From Streptomyces sp. NBC_00376 (GTDB lineage: Bacteria; Actinomycetota; Actinomycetes; Streptomycetales; Streptomycetaceae): a stretch of DNA of 64,000 nucleotides. The notes under the pieces are model-generated. The model had not been told where the DNA came from, did no database searches, and was given only the letters and a program-made list of their open reading frames with translations. Each line of letters begins with the position of its first letter. Within the stretch, counting starts at the first letter, position 1. The stretch covers positions 124,001 to 188,000 of the forward strand of contig NZ_CP107962.1 of NCBI RefSeq assembly GCF_036077095.1, read 5' to 3'. Below are positions 9,331 through 18,445 of this stretch, one piece after another. The position numbers were made by a program, and so were the translations under genes.

Positions 9331-10463
9331 TTCGGAATCACCACCTGGGCGCCGGCTTTGACATCCCCGGTGATCTGCGCCTTGGCGTCGGCGACCAGTC
9401 CCAGCTGGATCCTGACGAGCCGAGTGGTGGTGCCGCTGACGACCTGGACTCCGTAGCCGCCGCCGTCCAGCGCGAGCAGCGCGGTGACGGGGACGATGAG
9501 TGCATCGCTGACGGTCTCGCCGACGACGGTGACGGTCACGGAGGAGGGCCCGGCCTGCTTGGCCTGCCGCTGGTGGTCCAGCGCGATGGTGACGGTGGTC
9601 TTGTCCGCGCCACCGGAGCCGTCCGAGCCGTTGTCCCCGCCGTCGCCGGAACCGCCGCGGACCAGTGAGCGAATGCGTCCGTCGATGGTGCTGCCGTCGG
9701 CCAGCTTCACCGTCACCCGGCCGTTGGGCTTGAACTGGGAGAGCTGGTTGTCGGCGGGCTGCGCGGTGGCGACCAGGTCGGTGCCGGACACGGTCATGAC
9801 AGCGGTGGACCCGAGGGCCGAGCCGAGCTGCGCGCCGAGCTGCTGCACCCGCACGACCGCCTGCGGCAGCATGACGACGCTGCCGAGCGTGACCGTCCCC
9901 GTCTGCTTCTCACCGAGGGCCTTCTGCCAGCGCTTGACGACGGTGACGGTCCCAGGCGTGAACTTCTGGTCGGCCGTCAGGCCGAGTCCGTCGGCGTGAC
10001 CGAGCTTGATCAGGTTGCGTTTGAGCTGTTCGACGTCGGGTCCGTCACTGATCCCGGGGCCGAGGTCGCGCCACATCGGCCGGTCCCCGGTGAGCAGCAC
10101 CACGGGCCGTCCGTCGACCTCGTACAACTTCGCTCCCGCCTTGATGACGGCACCGACGGCGGGCAGGGCGGTGATGGTTCCGCGGCCGGAGGCGATGACG
10201 GGAGTCGGGGTGCTGTAGCTGAGCGCGCCGCCGACCTGGATGCCGGTGGACAGCGAGCCCTTCTGCACCGCGACGGTGCCGTGGCTGACGGACGGCTGCT
10301 CGGAGGCGGTGCCGTGGTGCTCCCAGGGGCGCATCGCGGCGAGTGCACCCGAGCCGCCGAGCGCGGCGACCAGGACGAGCGCGACGACGACCTTACGGCG
10401 CTTCTTTCGCGCGGGGACGGGCGAGTTATCAGCCGGGGCGGTGGTCTCAACAGTGCGGCTCAT
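9327..10463 (-). CDS. HlyD-like adaptor with peptidoglycan-binding domain
   Basis: ATG 10463 is two bases beyond the stop of the lipoprotein gene. The 378-residue product has one N-terminal transmembrane helix after the basic KKRRK ([19 protein letters not shown]). It continues with an extracytoplasmic part holding a lipoyl-like hairpin half, a PG_binding_1 module ([16 protein letters not shown] ... [13 protein letters not shown]) and a C-terminal barrel. Gram-positive MacAB-like exporters often pair with such proteins. It would link the permease to the cell wall. Confidence 0.88.
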   Translation of the reverse strand: MSRTVETTAPADNSPVPARKKRRKVVVALVLVAALGGSGALAAMRPWEHHGTASEQPSVSHGTVAVQKGSLSTGIQVGGALSYSTPTPVIASGRGTITALPAVGAVIKAGAKLYEVDGRPVVLLTGDRPMWRDLGPGISDGPDVEQLKRNLIKLGHADGLGLTADQKFTPGTVTVVKRWQKALGEKQTGTVTLGSVVMLPQAVVRVQQLGAQLGSALGSTAVMTVSGTDLVATAQPADNQLSQFKPNGRVTVKLADGSTIDGRIRSLVRGGSGDGGDNGSDGSGGADKTTVTIALDHQRQAKQAGPSSVTVTVVGETVSDALIVPVTALLALDGGGYGVQVVSGTTTRLVRIQLGLVADAKAQITGDVKAGAQVVIPK

Positions 10464-10465
10464 GA

Positions 10466-10999
10466 TCACTGACCGATCGAGTAGCCGGGCATCGGGAGCT
10501 TGCCGCAGGCCGGCTGGATGGCGTCCCACGCGGCGGAGTCGAACGATTTCGCCGGGAAATTGAGGATGCCGTTCTTGGGGTCGGGGTCAGGGATGTCCGC
10601 GTAGCCGTTCTTCCGCGCGCACGCGACAAAGGCGCGCCCTTGCTCGACGGCCTTCTCGTTGCCCTTCGGCAGGGCCTGGTGGATGCCGGGAACCTTGGCG
10701 TCGCAGACCTTGCTCGCCGCGTCGAAGCCGTTGGCCGAGCCGGGACTGTCGGCATCGGTGGCCGAGGCCGGGACGTTGATGTTGCCGTCCTTGTCCTGCT
10801 CGACGCTGGTCTGGCCCTGCTTGTGCATGCAGTCCACCCAGGCCCGCCGGACGGCGCTGTCGTCCTGCGGCTTGCTGTTCCCCACGCCGTCGCCCCCGGC
10901 CACGTTGGGCGCCGTTTCCTTTGAGGAGCAGCCGGTTATCACCAGCGCCGCCGTCACGGCGGTCGCCGTCAGTACGGTCCGTACGGTCTTGGTACGCAT
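10466..10999 (-). CDS. Lipoprotein of the MacB-like exporter operon
   Basis: A 177-residue protein with a basic start, a hydrophobic stretch and the lipobox ITGC (Cys near residue 23), so it should be anchored outside. The mature part has four further Cys in C-M-H-K and C-A-R-K-N-G type contexts and no recognised catalytic motif. It is the first gene of the lipoprotein-adaptor-ATPase-permease operon. It is transcribed away from the response regulator gene, from a shared region of about 170 bases (11000-11172). Confidence 0.85.
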   Translation of the reverse strand: MRTKTVRTVLTATAVTAALVITGCSSKETAPNVAGGDGVGNSKPQDDSAVRRAWVDCMHKQGQTSVEQDKDGNINVPASATDADSPGSANGFDAASKVCDAKVPGIHQALPKGNEKAVEQGRAFVACARKNGYADIPDPDPKNGILNFPAKSFDSAAWDAIQPACGKLPMPGYSIGQ

Positions 11000-11172
11000 T
11001 TCCTGCTCTCCCTGCTGGACATCGACAATGACCTCCGCCCATTCCTACGGATCGACGAGTTATGCACGGGTGAGTGTGTGCCTAACTGCTGGCTAACGCC
11101 TGCTGAGGCACCGTTGACCAGGGCAGGGCAGGGACAGGGCAGAGCGCGGCGAGTGGAGTGGAGTGGAACGGA
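11000..11172. promoter_or_regulatory. Divergent control region of exporter operon and two-component genes
   Basis: These 173 bases separate the start of the lipoprotein operon (minus) from the response regulator (plus). Promoters for both directions must lie here or close by. The repeat AGTGGAGTGGAGTGGAACGG just before the regulator start stands out. It could be a ribosome-binding or regulator-binding repeat. No operator can be proven by eye. Confidence 0.45.
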
Positions 11173-11829
11173 ATGCGAGTGCTGATCGTCGAGGACGAGG
11201 TGGACCTGGCCGCGATGCTCGCCGAGGGCCTGCGCGCCGAGGGCATGGTCTGCGAAGTCGCCCACGACGGCGCCCGCGCGCTCGAAATGACGGCCGCCGC
11301 CGAGTATGACGTCCTGCTCCTGGACCGGCACCTGCCCAACCTGAGCGGGGACGCCGTCTGCCGGGCCCTGAACACAGCCGGCTACCCGGCCAGAATCCTG
11401 ATGCTCACCGCCGCCGGCGCCCTCGCCGACCTGGTCGACGGCCTCGGCCAGGGCGCCGACGACTACCTGGCCAAACCCTTCTCGTACCTGGAGCTGATAG
11501 CCCGGCTGCGCGCGCTCGGCCGCCGCTCCCTTGCCGGCAGCAGTGCCACCGTACTGAGCAGGCACGGCGTCAACCTGGACACCGTGCGCAGGGTCGCCGA
11601 ACGCGACGGCCGGCCACTGAGGCTGACACCCAAGGAGCTCGGTGTGCTGGAACTGCTGCTGGCCGCGGACGGCGCCCCGGTCCCCACCGAGCAGCTGCGG
11701 GACAGCCTGTGGGACGCGGCGCTGGACCCGGCCACCACCGCCGTCCGGGTCACCGTCCACTCGCTGCGCCGCAAGCTCGGCGAACCGCCACTGATCACCA
11801 ACGACCCCGGCTACGGGTACCGGCTGTGA
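11173..11829 (+). CDS. OmpR-family response regulator
   Basis: The 218-residue protein has a receiver domain (VEDE at residues 6-9, phospho-acceptor Asp51 in LLLDRHLPN, and the Lys switch in YLAKPFSYLEL). Its C-terminal winged helix contains LTPKELGVLELLL and TTAVRVTVHSLRRKLG. ATG 11173 was chosen over a GTG-like start five codons earlier because the receiver fold begins with MRVLIVEDE. The stop overlaps the sensor kinase start. It probably controls the divergent exporter operon. Confidence 0.94.
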   Translation: MRVLIVEDEVDLAAMLAEGLRAEGMVCEVAHDGARALEMTAAAEYDVLLLDRHLPNLSGDAVCRALNTAGYPARILMLTAAGALADLVDGLGQGADDYLAKPFSYLELIARLRALGRRSLAGSSATVLSRHGVNLDTVRRVAERDGRPLRLTPKELGVLELLLAADGAPVPTEQLRDSLWDAALDPATTAVRVTVHSLRRKLGEPPLITNDPGYGYRL

Positions 11830-13073
11830 GCCGACCCCGGACCGGTCGCCGTCTCTCGCTGCACGGGCTGCCCCTGCGCGGCCGACTGACCCTGATGACC
11901 ACGGCGGTCTTCGCAGTCCTCGGCTGCGGGCTGCTCCTGCTGAACTGGCTGAGCGCCCGTCAACTCCTGAAGGAAAACCGCCACCGCATTGTCCCCGCGA
12001 GCGTGCCGGCTCCCGCCCAGGCGGAGCCGATCCCCGCCGCCACGCCGCAAGGCTCCTCGGAGCCCGCCGCGGTCGTCAGTCCCGCCCAGGGCTTCGAGGA
12101 CTTTCAGCACACCGTCCTCAGTGATCTGCTGCTGCGCTCCCTGCTGTTGCTCGCCGTCTTCACCGCACTTGCCGCGCTGCTCGCCTGGTGGGGCAGCAGC
12201 CGCTCACTGCACCGCCTCCACCAGGTCACTGCGGCGGCCCGGCGGATCGCCGCCGGCAGCACCCTGGACGAACGGCTCGGCCTGACCGGCCCGCACGACG
12301 AGGTCCGCGAACTCGGCAACACCTTCGACGCCATGCTCGACCGCCTGGACCGCAGCTTCACCGCCCAGCGCCGCTTCACCTCCCATGCCTCGCACGAACT
12401 GCGCACCCCGCTCACCCTCCAGCGCACCGCCCTGGAGATCCCGCTCGCCCAAGGCCGGGTCCCGGCCGATCTGAGACCCGCCGTCCAGCGCGCGCTGGAT
12501 GCCAACGCCCGCACTGAGCGCCTGATCGCGGCACTGCTGACACTGGCGCGTGGCGAGAGCGGACAGCTGACGCCGCATCCGGTCGACCTCGAGGACACCG
12601 CCAGGGACGCCTTGGCGGACCTGGCCGACGAGGCCCGGACGGCGGGTATCCGGATCACCGCCGATCCGGGGCCCGCCCCGGTCACGGGCGACCCCTCACT
12701 GCTGCGGCAGATCGCACTGAACCTGCTGGCCAACGCGGTACGGCACAACCACCGTGACGGCGCGGCGACGGTGACCACCGGCACCGTCGGCGGCCTTGCC
12801 TTCATCGAGGTCGGCAACACCGGCCCCGTGCTGGATCCGGACGAAATCCCCGCCCTCTTCGAACCGTTCCAGCGCGGTCGGGAACACCGCAGCGACGGGA
12901 CCGGGCTGGGACTGGCCGTGGTCCGGGCGATCACCCTGACCCACCACGGCGAGCTCACCGCCACCCCACGCCCCGACGGCGGCCTCACCGTCCGAGTCGA
13001 ACTGCCCACCACACAAATGGAACAGGCCTCGCAGAGTCCGGCCTCTGAGAATCCAACGCCTCGGAACATCTGA
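11826..13073 (+). CDS. Sensor histidine kinase
   Basis: The 415-residue kinase starts at GTG 11826 within the regulator stop (GTGA). Two transmembrane helices (about residues 23-44 and 100-122) enclose a short external loop rich in Pro and Ala. Then follow a HAMP region, the HisKA helix with phospho-acceptor His in SHELRTPL, and an ATPase domain with N-box LLANAVRHNH and G-boxes PALFEPF and DGTGLGLAVV. It would sense an envelope or antibiotic signal and phosphorylate the upstream regulator. Confidence 0.93.
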   Translation: MSRPRTGRRLSLHGLPLRGRLTLMTTAVFAVLGCGLLLLNWLSARQLLKENRHRIVPASVPAPAQAEPIPAATPQGSSEPAAVVSPAQGFEDFQHTVLSDLLLRSLLLLAVFTALAALLAWWGSSRSLHRLHQVTAAARRIAAGSTLDERLGLTGPHDEVRELGNTFDAMLDRLDRSFTAQRRFTSHASHELRTPLTLQRTALEIPLAQGRVPADLRPAVQRALDANARTERLIAALLTLARGESGQLTPHPVDLEDTARDALADLADEARTAGIRITADPGPAPVTGDPSLLRQIALNLLANAVRHNHRDGAATVTTGTVGGLAFIEVGNTGPVLDPDEIPALFEPFQRGREHRSDGTGLGLAVVRAITLTHHGELTATPRPDGGLTVRVELPTTQMEQASQSPASENPTPRNI

Positions 13074-13140
13074 TCTCCGCCGGTACAAGGCGCGCGCTGT
13101 GCCCCGAGTCGCTGACCAAAAAAGTCACTCTCAGAGGGTG

Positions 13141-13545
13141 TTAAGTCCGTTTCTGGTAGCGGCCGCGTCCGGGTTGTTCGAGGAGTCCCTGGCGGACGAG
13201 TCGGCCCAGGCGGGAGCGGGTGACGTTGATCGAGGGCTCGTCGGTGGGCAGGCCGAGGTGCTCGTGCAGATCGCGGACGCGGAACACCTTCCCGGGGTGC
13301 TCGTTGAATGTGGTCACGATGCGCTGGTAGACGGTGGCGGTGGCGGTTTCCGCGGGGGCCGCTGCGTGGTCGGGAGGGATGAGGCCGTCGATGACCTTGC
13401 GGGTGGCGGCGAGCTCGGCCACGCGGGCTTCGGTCTCGGCGAGGGCGGTGGTGAGCCGCTCGATCTGCTCGCGTAGGTTGTCGGCTCGTGCGGCGGTCTC
13501 GTCGTGTTCGGTCTGCAGCAGCCGCAGGAGTTCGCTGATGTTCAC
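13141..13545 (-). CDS. IS5 passenger protein: coiled coil plus winged helix
   Basis: GTG 13545 overlaps the transposase stop (GTGA), and the stop is only seven bases inside the IS end. The 134-residue product has an N-terminal heptad-rich coiled coil (about residues 3-48: ELLRLLQTEHDETAARADNL and following). A C-terminal winged-helix-like domain follows (VYQRIVTTFNEHPGKVFRVR, HLGLPTDEPSINVTRSRLGR, LLEQPGRGRYQ). It could bind the IS ends or repress the transposase. I do not know a studied homologue. Confidence 0.75.
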   Translation of the reverse strand: MNISELLRLLQTEHDETAARADNLREQIERLTTALAETEARVAELAATRKVIDGLIPPDHAAAPAETATATVYQRIVTTFNEHPGKVFRVRDLHEHLGLPTDEPSINVTRSRLGRLVRQGLLEQPGRGRYQKRT

Positions 13546-14417
13546 GCGGCCAGCTCGATCTCGTCCCGCCAGACGGGGCTCGGGACGGTGAGGCGCCGGA
13601 GCATGCCGGCGGTGGAGGCCCAGTAGACGCGGGAGGCCGCGTTGTCGGGCCGGTGATCGTAGTCGCGGGCCAGGCGCCGGTGCAGCATGAGGGTGCCGTT
13701 GACCTGCTCGACCACCCACCGCTTCGGTTGCGGGACGAAGCCTTTGCCCTTGTCGTCGGGGTTGCGTCGGACCACCTCGACGGTGATGTCCTTCACCGCC
13801 CCGTGGATGATCACGGCGTCTTTGAAGCCCTGGTCGACGAGGACTTTTTCCAGGCGCATCCCGCATCGTTCGGCTGCCTGGTCCAGCAGGGCGATGCCGG
13901 CCTCGTTGTCGTGCGCGCTCGCGGCGAAAATCACCACACCGATGATCAGGCCCAGCACGTCCACGGCGAGTCCCCGCTTCCTGCCGGGCGTCTTCTTGTT
14001 CGCGTCCAATCCCGTCGTCTCCCTCGGCACCCCGGCCGCCACGCGGACGGACTGGGTGTCGATGATCACCAGGGACGGGTCCTCTAATCGTCTGGACCGC
14101 TCCCGCACCTGGCAGCGCAGGATCTCCTGGATCCGCTGGTCAAGGCCATCCTGGCGCCACAGGGTGAAGTAGTAGAACACCGCCGACCAGGCCGGGAGGT
14201 CGTGCGGCAGGAGCCGCCACTGACAACCCGTCCGGTTCTGGTAGAGCAGCGCGTTCACGACCTCGCGCAGGTCACAGGAGCCCGGGTCCCCGGTCGCCGA
14301 CCGCGCCACCCGCTCCTGCTTCCACGCGGTGACCAGCGGCTCGATCAACGCCCATTGCCCGTCGGACAAGTCAGTCGAGTACGGCATCCGTTCCATGCCC
14401 GCGACCCCATCATGCAC
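13542..14417 (-). CDS. IS5-family transposase
   Basis: A 291-residue DDE enzyme: N-terminal LSDGQWALIEPLV and REVVNALLYQNRTGCQWRLLP, first Asp in VIIDTQSVR, second in VLVDQGFKD, and Glu in VVEQVNGTLMLHRRLARDYD. The start is GTG 14417, with ATG 14396 (MERMPYSTD) as the alternative. The frame is intact and full length, so the element may be mobile. Confidence 0.92.
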   Translation of the reverse strand: MHDGVAGMERMPYSTDLSDGQWALIEPLVTAWKQERVARSATGDPGSCDLREVVNALLYQNRTGCQWRLLPHDLPAWSAVFYYFTLWRQDGLDQRIQEILRCQVRERSRRLEDPSLVIIDTQSVRVAAGVPRETTGLDANKKTPGRKRGLAVDVLGLIIGVVIFAASAHDNEAGIALLDQAAERCGMRLEKVLVDQGFKDAVIIHGAVKDITVEVVRRNPDDKGKGFVPQPKRWVVEQVNGTLMLHRRLARDYDHRPDNAASRVYWASTAGMLRRLTVPSPVWRDEIELAA

Positions 14418-14499
14418 ACGACATGACGCGAGGGCGGAACTGTCCCATCACCCACGAACGGGTGACACCACACCATCAGGAACGGGACTTAACGCCCTC

Positions 14500-14800
14500 T
14501 CAGTGTTCCGCGTCGAGAGTATTCGGCGGTATCGAGTATTGCTCGCGGGCGTGTGCCATGAGCTGGTGGGCATGGTCGAGATCGATCACGCGTTGCTCGA
14601 TCTCCCCGAGCTTGCTCCGGATCAACGCCTGCCTGCGCGGCCGGTCCTGCTGGAACTCGCCGATCTCGGTCAAAGTCAGGCCGGCCTGCTGAAACTTGTG
14701 CAACAGCGTGATCCGCTGCGCGGCCTCGGGCGGATAGTGTCGCTGTCCGCCCTGACGCTCGGGGCGCGGGTGAAGCTTCCCCTTGATCGTGGACACCTGG
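14500..14800 (-). pseudogene. MerR-family regulator, C-terminal part
   Basis: The frame reads GGQRHYPPEAAQRITLLHKF, AGLTLTEIGEFQ, then a helical dimerisation region to EQYSIPPNTLDAEH and the stop at 14500. The Y-R-Y type wing and following helices fit MerR regulators. The N-terminal DNA-recognition helix is missing because the IS3 element begins near 14801. The stop codon is also the IS5 target duplication. Confidence 0.65.
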
Positions 14801-14837
14801 AGACTGGGACCTGAAGTTCCAGAGGAAGTAGTGCCAG

Positions 14838-17004
14838 GTGGGAAGTACGAACAACCGGACCAAGCGGTACACAGAGGAGTTCAAGCGGGACGCCATCGCG
14901 CTCGTCGGCTCCACCGGCCGTACGGTCACCGAGGTCGCCCGGGATCTCGGGGTCAGCCCGGAATCCCTACGCAGCTGGTACCGCCAGGCCAAGGCGGACC
15001 GTGGCGAGGGCCGGCCCGGCGAGCTGACCAGTGCCGAGCGTGAGGAGCTCAAGCGACTGCGCAGGCAGAACGCCGAGCAGGCCAAGACGATCGAGGTGCT
15101 GCGAAAAGCCGCGGTCTTCGTGCGTCCTGAACGGAAAGGGGCTGCCGGTGTAGGTCGGTAGCAACTGGATGATGCTGCACAGATGATGAGGGTTTTGGCC
15201 CCTCGGAGTCGCCCCTGCGGAGGGAGACTCCAAACCGCCTCCTGCCGCGTTGGCTGAAGACCGTCGTGGTGAGCGTCGGAGGAAAAGGCGTCCTTGAAAG
15301 GGCGTCAGGTGGGGATCGGGAAGGCGAGCGAGAGCGAACCACTGCTGATGCGTCGAAATGCTTGGGCGACATCGAAACCGGGGCTTGAAGGCTCCCCGGG
15401 ATGAGTCTGGCGGGTGTCCGCTTCCTGGCCAGGTGGTGTCCGGCGTGAAGGTGGCGCGAGCCCGATCTGCGGGGTCTGTGCGGAACAGGAGAAGGCGTAC
15501 GTCCATGTCGGGCGTGCGCCGGCGGACCGGCTCGTAGTAGTGGTGAAGTCCCTGTAATGGGGGCGGAGCGAAGGGGCCGGGTCGTTCGTGACTTGTTCAT
15601 TCGATCAACCGGAAGTGCTCCGGGAGGAATTGGCGTGGATGAGTTGAAAGCACCGGTCAAGCCGTTCGGTATACCGAAGCTGCTGGTGATGGAGGCTTGG
15701 GAGAAGGTCAGGGCGTACAAGGGCGCGCCGGGCGTGGACGCGGTGGCTATCGAGGAGTTCGAGGAGGATCTGCGGGGAAACCTGTACAAGATCTGGAACC
15801 GGATGTCCTCGGGCTGCTACTTCCCGCCGCCGGTGCGCATGGTGGAGATCCCGAAGCCGCAGGGCGGCATCAGGGTCCTCGGAGTGCCGACTGTGGGCGA
15901 CCGTGTCGCGCAGACGGTGGTGGCGATGGTGCTGGAGAAGAGGGTCGAGCCGATCTTCCATCCGGACTCCTACGGCTACCGCCCAGGGCGGGGAGCGACC
16001 GACGCGGTGGGCACGTGCCGGGAGCGGTGCTGGAAGTACGACTGGGTGGTCGATCTCGACATCAAGGCGTTCTTCGACTCGGTGCCGTGGGACTTGATGC
16101 TCAAGGCGGTGGGCTCGGTCTGTGAGCTCCCCTGGGTCCTGTTGTATGTCAAGCGGTGGCTTGCTGCCCCGCTGCAACATGCGGACGGTGTGCTGATCGA
16201 GCGCGCCAAGGGCACCCCGCAGGGATCAGCGGTATCTCCCGTCCTGGCGAACCTGTTCATGCACTACGCGTTCGACATGTGGTTGAACCGGGCCTTCCCG
16301 GACGTCCGCTTCGAACGGTATGCCGACGACGCGGTCATCCACTGCCGCAGTCTCGCCGAGGCGAGAGCGGTGCTGGCCGCGCTGGATGCGCGCATGGATT
16401 CGGTCGGCCTTCAACTACACCCCTACAAGACGCAGATCGTCTACTGCCGGGACGCGAACCGCAAGAGTTCTTTCGAGCACACGAGGTTCACGTTCCTGGG
16501 CTACGACTTCCGCGAGCGCACCGTGGACGGGCGGAAAGGACTGTTCCGGAGTTTCTCTCCGGCGGTCTCGGACAAGGCCCTGAAGCGGATGGGCGAGGTG
16601 GTGCGTTCCTGGCGCCTGCACCGGTGGGTGCAGGGCGAGGCCCGAGACCTCGCGGACTGGATCAATCCGGTCGTGCGGGGATGGATGCAGTACTACGGGG
16701 CCTACAACAGGTCGGCCCTCTATCCCCTCCTGAAACGGATCAACGCCTACGTGGTCCGGTGGCTGCGCGGGAAGTACCGGAGGCTGCGGCGAAGCTGGTC
16801 GGCGACCTTCCGTGCGTGGTGGTCCGGGGTTGATCGACACCCCCGGCTTCTCGCGCACTGGGTCTGGGTGACCGAGCCCGCCCGGGTCTGGTGACCAGGA
16901 CGACAAGAGCCGTATGACCGGAGACGGTCACGTACGGATCTGTGGGAGCCCGGGGGCGAAATCCCCCCGGGCCACCCGACTTCGCGAAGGAGAGCGACCG
17001 GTGA
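14838..17004 (+). CDS. IS3 OrfA, split by a group II intron
   Basis: Exon 1 is 14838-15119, exon 2 is 16981-17004. Joined, they give 101 residues ending KAAVFFAKESDR and stop, exactly the expected OrfA tail. Exon 1 holds the HTH (RYTEEFKRDAIALV ... TVTEVARDLGVSPESLRSWY) and a leucine-zipper-like helix (REELKRLRRQNAEQAKTIEV). Without splicing, the frame runs into the intron and ends at 15161. GTG 14838 is the start. The splice point falls between two Phe codons. Confidence 0.88.
15120..16980 (+). mobile_element. Complete group II intron (bacterial class C-like)
   Basis: The 1,861-base intron begins with the canonical GTGCG at 15120 and ends with CCCGAC at 16980. Domain V is at about 16905-16945 (GAGCCGTATGACCGGAGACG and its pairing arm). 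Domain VI (stem GAGCCCGGGGG / CCCCCCGGGC with a bulged A) closes at 16980. Removing it restores the orfA reading frame without a base error. It is in the sense orientation of its host gene, so splicing would let the transposase be made. Confidence 0.92.
15635..16894 (+). CDS. ltrA: Group II intron reverse transcriptase/maturase
   Basis: GTG 15635 follows GGGAGGAA at 15622; an in-frame ATG at 15557 lies in the structured intron part. The 419-residue enzyme shows RT blocks: GAPGVDAVAIEEF, VRMVEIPKPQGGIRVLGVPT, SYGYRPGRGATDA, DLDIKAFFDSV, GTPQGSAVSPVLANL and the catalytic YADDAVI. It ends with the maturase X domain (DWINPVVRGWMQYYGAY). No HNH endonuclease domain follows, as is usual for class C introns. 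It helps splicing and retro-insertion. Confidence 0.93.
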   Translation: MDELKAPVKPFGIPKLLVMEAWEKVRAYKGAPGVDAVAIEEFEEDLRGNLYKIWNRMSSGCYFPPPVRMVEIPKPQGGIRVLGVPTVGDRVAQTVVAMVLEKRVEPIFHPDSYGYRPGRGATDAVGTCRERCWKYDWVVDLDIKAFFDSVPWDLMLKAVGSVCELPWVLLYVKRWLAAPLQHADGVLIERAKGTPQGSAVSPVLANLFMHYAFDMWLNRAFPDVRFERYADDAVIHCRSLAEARAVLAALDARMDSVGLQLHPYKTQIVYCRDANRKSSFEHTRFTFLGYDFRERTVDGRKGLFRSFSPAVSDKALKRMGEVVRSWRLHRWVQGEARDLADWINPVVRGWMQYYGAYNRSALYPLLKRINAYVVRWLRGKYRRLRRSWSATFRAWWSGVDRHPRLLAHWVWVTEPARVW

Positions 17005-17888
17005 ACGAGATATTCGCGTTCATCGAGGCGGAGAAGACCACCCACAACATCGCTTGGCTGTGTCGGCTGCTGAACGTGGCCCGCTCCTCCTTCTATGCCT
17101 GGCGGGCCGCTGCGAAGGACCGTGCTGCACGTCGGGCTGGCGATGAGGCCCTGGCCCACGAGATCACCGTCATCCACCTTGCGTCCCGCCACACCTACGG
17201 CGTCCCGCGTATTCACGCCGAACTGCGGCGCCTGGGACGGCGCGTGAACCGCAAGCGCATTGCCCGTCTGATGCGCGAACGTGGCATCCAGGGCGCCCAC
17301 CGGCGCCGCCGGCGTTCGCTGACCCGGCCGGACAAGAAGGCCAGGCCGGCCCCGGATCTGATCGGCCGCGACTTTCACGCGGAGCGGCCGGGCACGAAAC
17401 TGGTCGGGGACATCACTTTCCTCCCCACGGCCGAGGGCTGGCTCTACCTCGCGTGCTGGCTGGACCTGGCCACCCGCGAGGTCGTCGGCTACGCGATGGC
17501 CGACCACCACCGTGCTTCCCTGGTCGTCGACGCGCTGCGGATGGCTCACTGCCGCGGCGACCTGCAGCCCGGATGTGTTGCGCATTCGGATCGCGGCAGC
17601 GAATACACGTCAGACCAATTCCGGCGAGAGATACGGGAGTTGGGCCTGCAGCAGAGCTGCGGCCGCACCGGATCATGCTTCGACAACGCCGCCGCGGAAA
17701 GCTTCTGGGCTCTGCTCAAAGAAGAGATCGGCACCCGCACCTGGCCCGACCGGGCCACCGCGCGCGCCGACGTCTTCGCCTTCGTCGAGACCTTCTACAA
17801 CCGCCGCCGATTGCGCAAACACAAGGTCCTCGGCTACCTCACCCCGACCGAGACCCGGCAGCACCAACAACAAGCCCTCGCGGCATAA
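17001..17888 (+). CDS. IS3 OrfB transposase
   Basis: GTG 17001 overlaps the OrfA stop. The 295-residue DDE integrase-like protein has HTH_21 (HTYGVPRIHAELRRLGRRVN), first Asp in LVGDITFLPT, second Asp in AHSDRGSEYTSDQF and Glu in CFDNAAAESFWALLKEE. It is full length without errors. Confidence 0.92.
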   Translation: MNEIFAFIEAEKTTHNIAWLCRLLNVARSSFYAWRAAAKDRAARRAGDEALAHEITVIHLASRHTYGVPRIHAELRRLGRRVNRKRIARLMRERGIQGAHRRRRRSLTRPDKKARPAPDLIGRDFHAERPGTKLVGDITFLPTAEGWLYLACWLDLATREVVGYAMADHHRASLVVDALRMAHCRGDLQPGCVAHSDRGSEYTSDQFRREIRELGLQQSCGRTGSCFDNAAAESFWALLKEEIGTRTWPDRATARADVFAFVETFYNRRRLRKHKVLGYLTPTETRQHQQQALAA

Positions 17889-17907
17889 CAAGATCGTGTC
17901 CAGGATC

Positions 17908-18439
17908 ACGGGGAAACTTCAACTACGCCATCACCCCCACCGCCTTGCACTTCACCCAGGCGCAGGAGGTCCTCGCCTTCGTACGGACTGGCTCCGCCAC
18001 CCCGCCCCGGCGGTCGGACATCTCCACGGTGCTGTCCGACCCGTCACTGACCGGCATGAGCCGCGAGGACCTGCAGAAACTGACCGATCGGCTGCTGGTG
18101 AGGTATACGGCCCTGCGGGAACGGCGCCGTTACCAGCGGCGCGGCGGGCCGCGTCAGCCCGGGACGAACGGAGGCGCCTTCCACCAGAAGATCCTCCACG
18201 CGGAACGCATCCTGATCGCAGTCCTCCACCAGCGCACCGTATGCACCCGACAGGTACTCGCCGACCTCTTCGACGTCACCCCGCAGACCATCGGCACCAT
18301 CTTCCGTGACCTCCGCCCCCTCCTGGAAGAAGACGGCCACCTCCCGACACCGGCCACGCCCTTCCGCACCGCAGCGGACCTCCTCGCCTCCGTCGCACCA
18401 CCCGAAAACGCTCCGCAGAAGGCCGAATCACCACATTGA
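17908..18439 (+). pseudogene. C-terminal remnant of a transposase-like protein
   Basis: From the IS3 end the frame reads NYAITPTALHFTQAQEVLAF, SDPSLTGMSREDLQKLTDRL and an HTH-like stretch VCTRQVLADLFDVTPQTIG, to the stop at 18439. There is no start codon, since the 5' part has been replaced by the IS3 element. I cannot name the family with confidence; ISAzo13-like elements are one guess. Confidence 0.5.
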
Positions 18440-18445
18440 TTCTTT

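Larger units (their letters stand above)
13134..14499 (-). mobile_element. IS5-family insertion sequence with passenger gene
   Basis: The ends are imperfect inverted repeats: GAGGGTGTTAAGTCCGTTTC at 13134 and, inverted, GAGGGCGTTAAGTCCCGTTC ending at 14499. A three-base duplication TCA flanks it (13131-13133 and 14500-14502). It carries the transposase and a second gene overlapping its stop. The right-hand TCA is also the stop codon of a MerR-type gene, so the insertion just spared that protein's C-terminus. Confidence 0.85.
14801..17903 (+). mobile_element. IS3-family element carrying a group II intron
   Basis: Two overlapping genes of an IS3-type transposase lie between short related ends (CTGGAGACTGGGA near 14801 and, inverted, CTGGACACGATCT near 17903). 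The limits are approximate. The orfA gene is split by a group II intron at 15120-16980. Without the intron the element would be about 1.24 kb, normal for the family. Confidence 0.75.
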
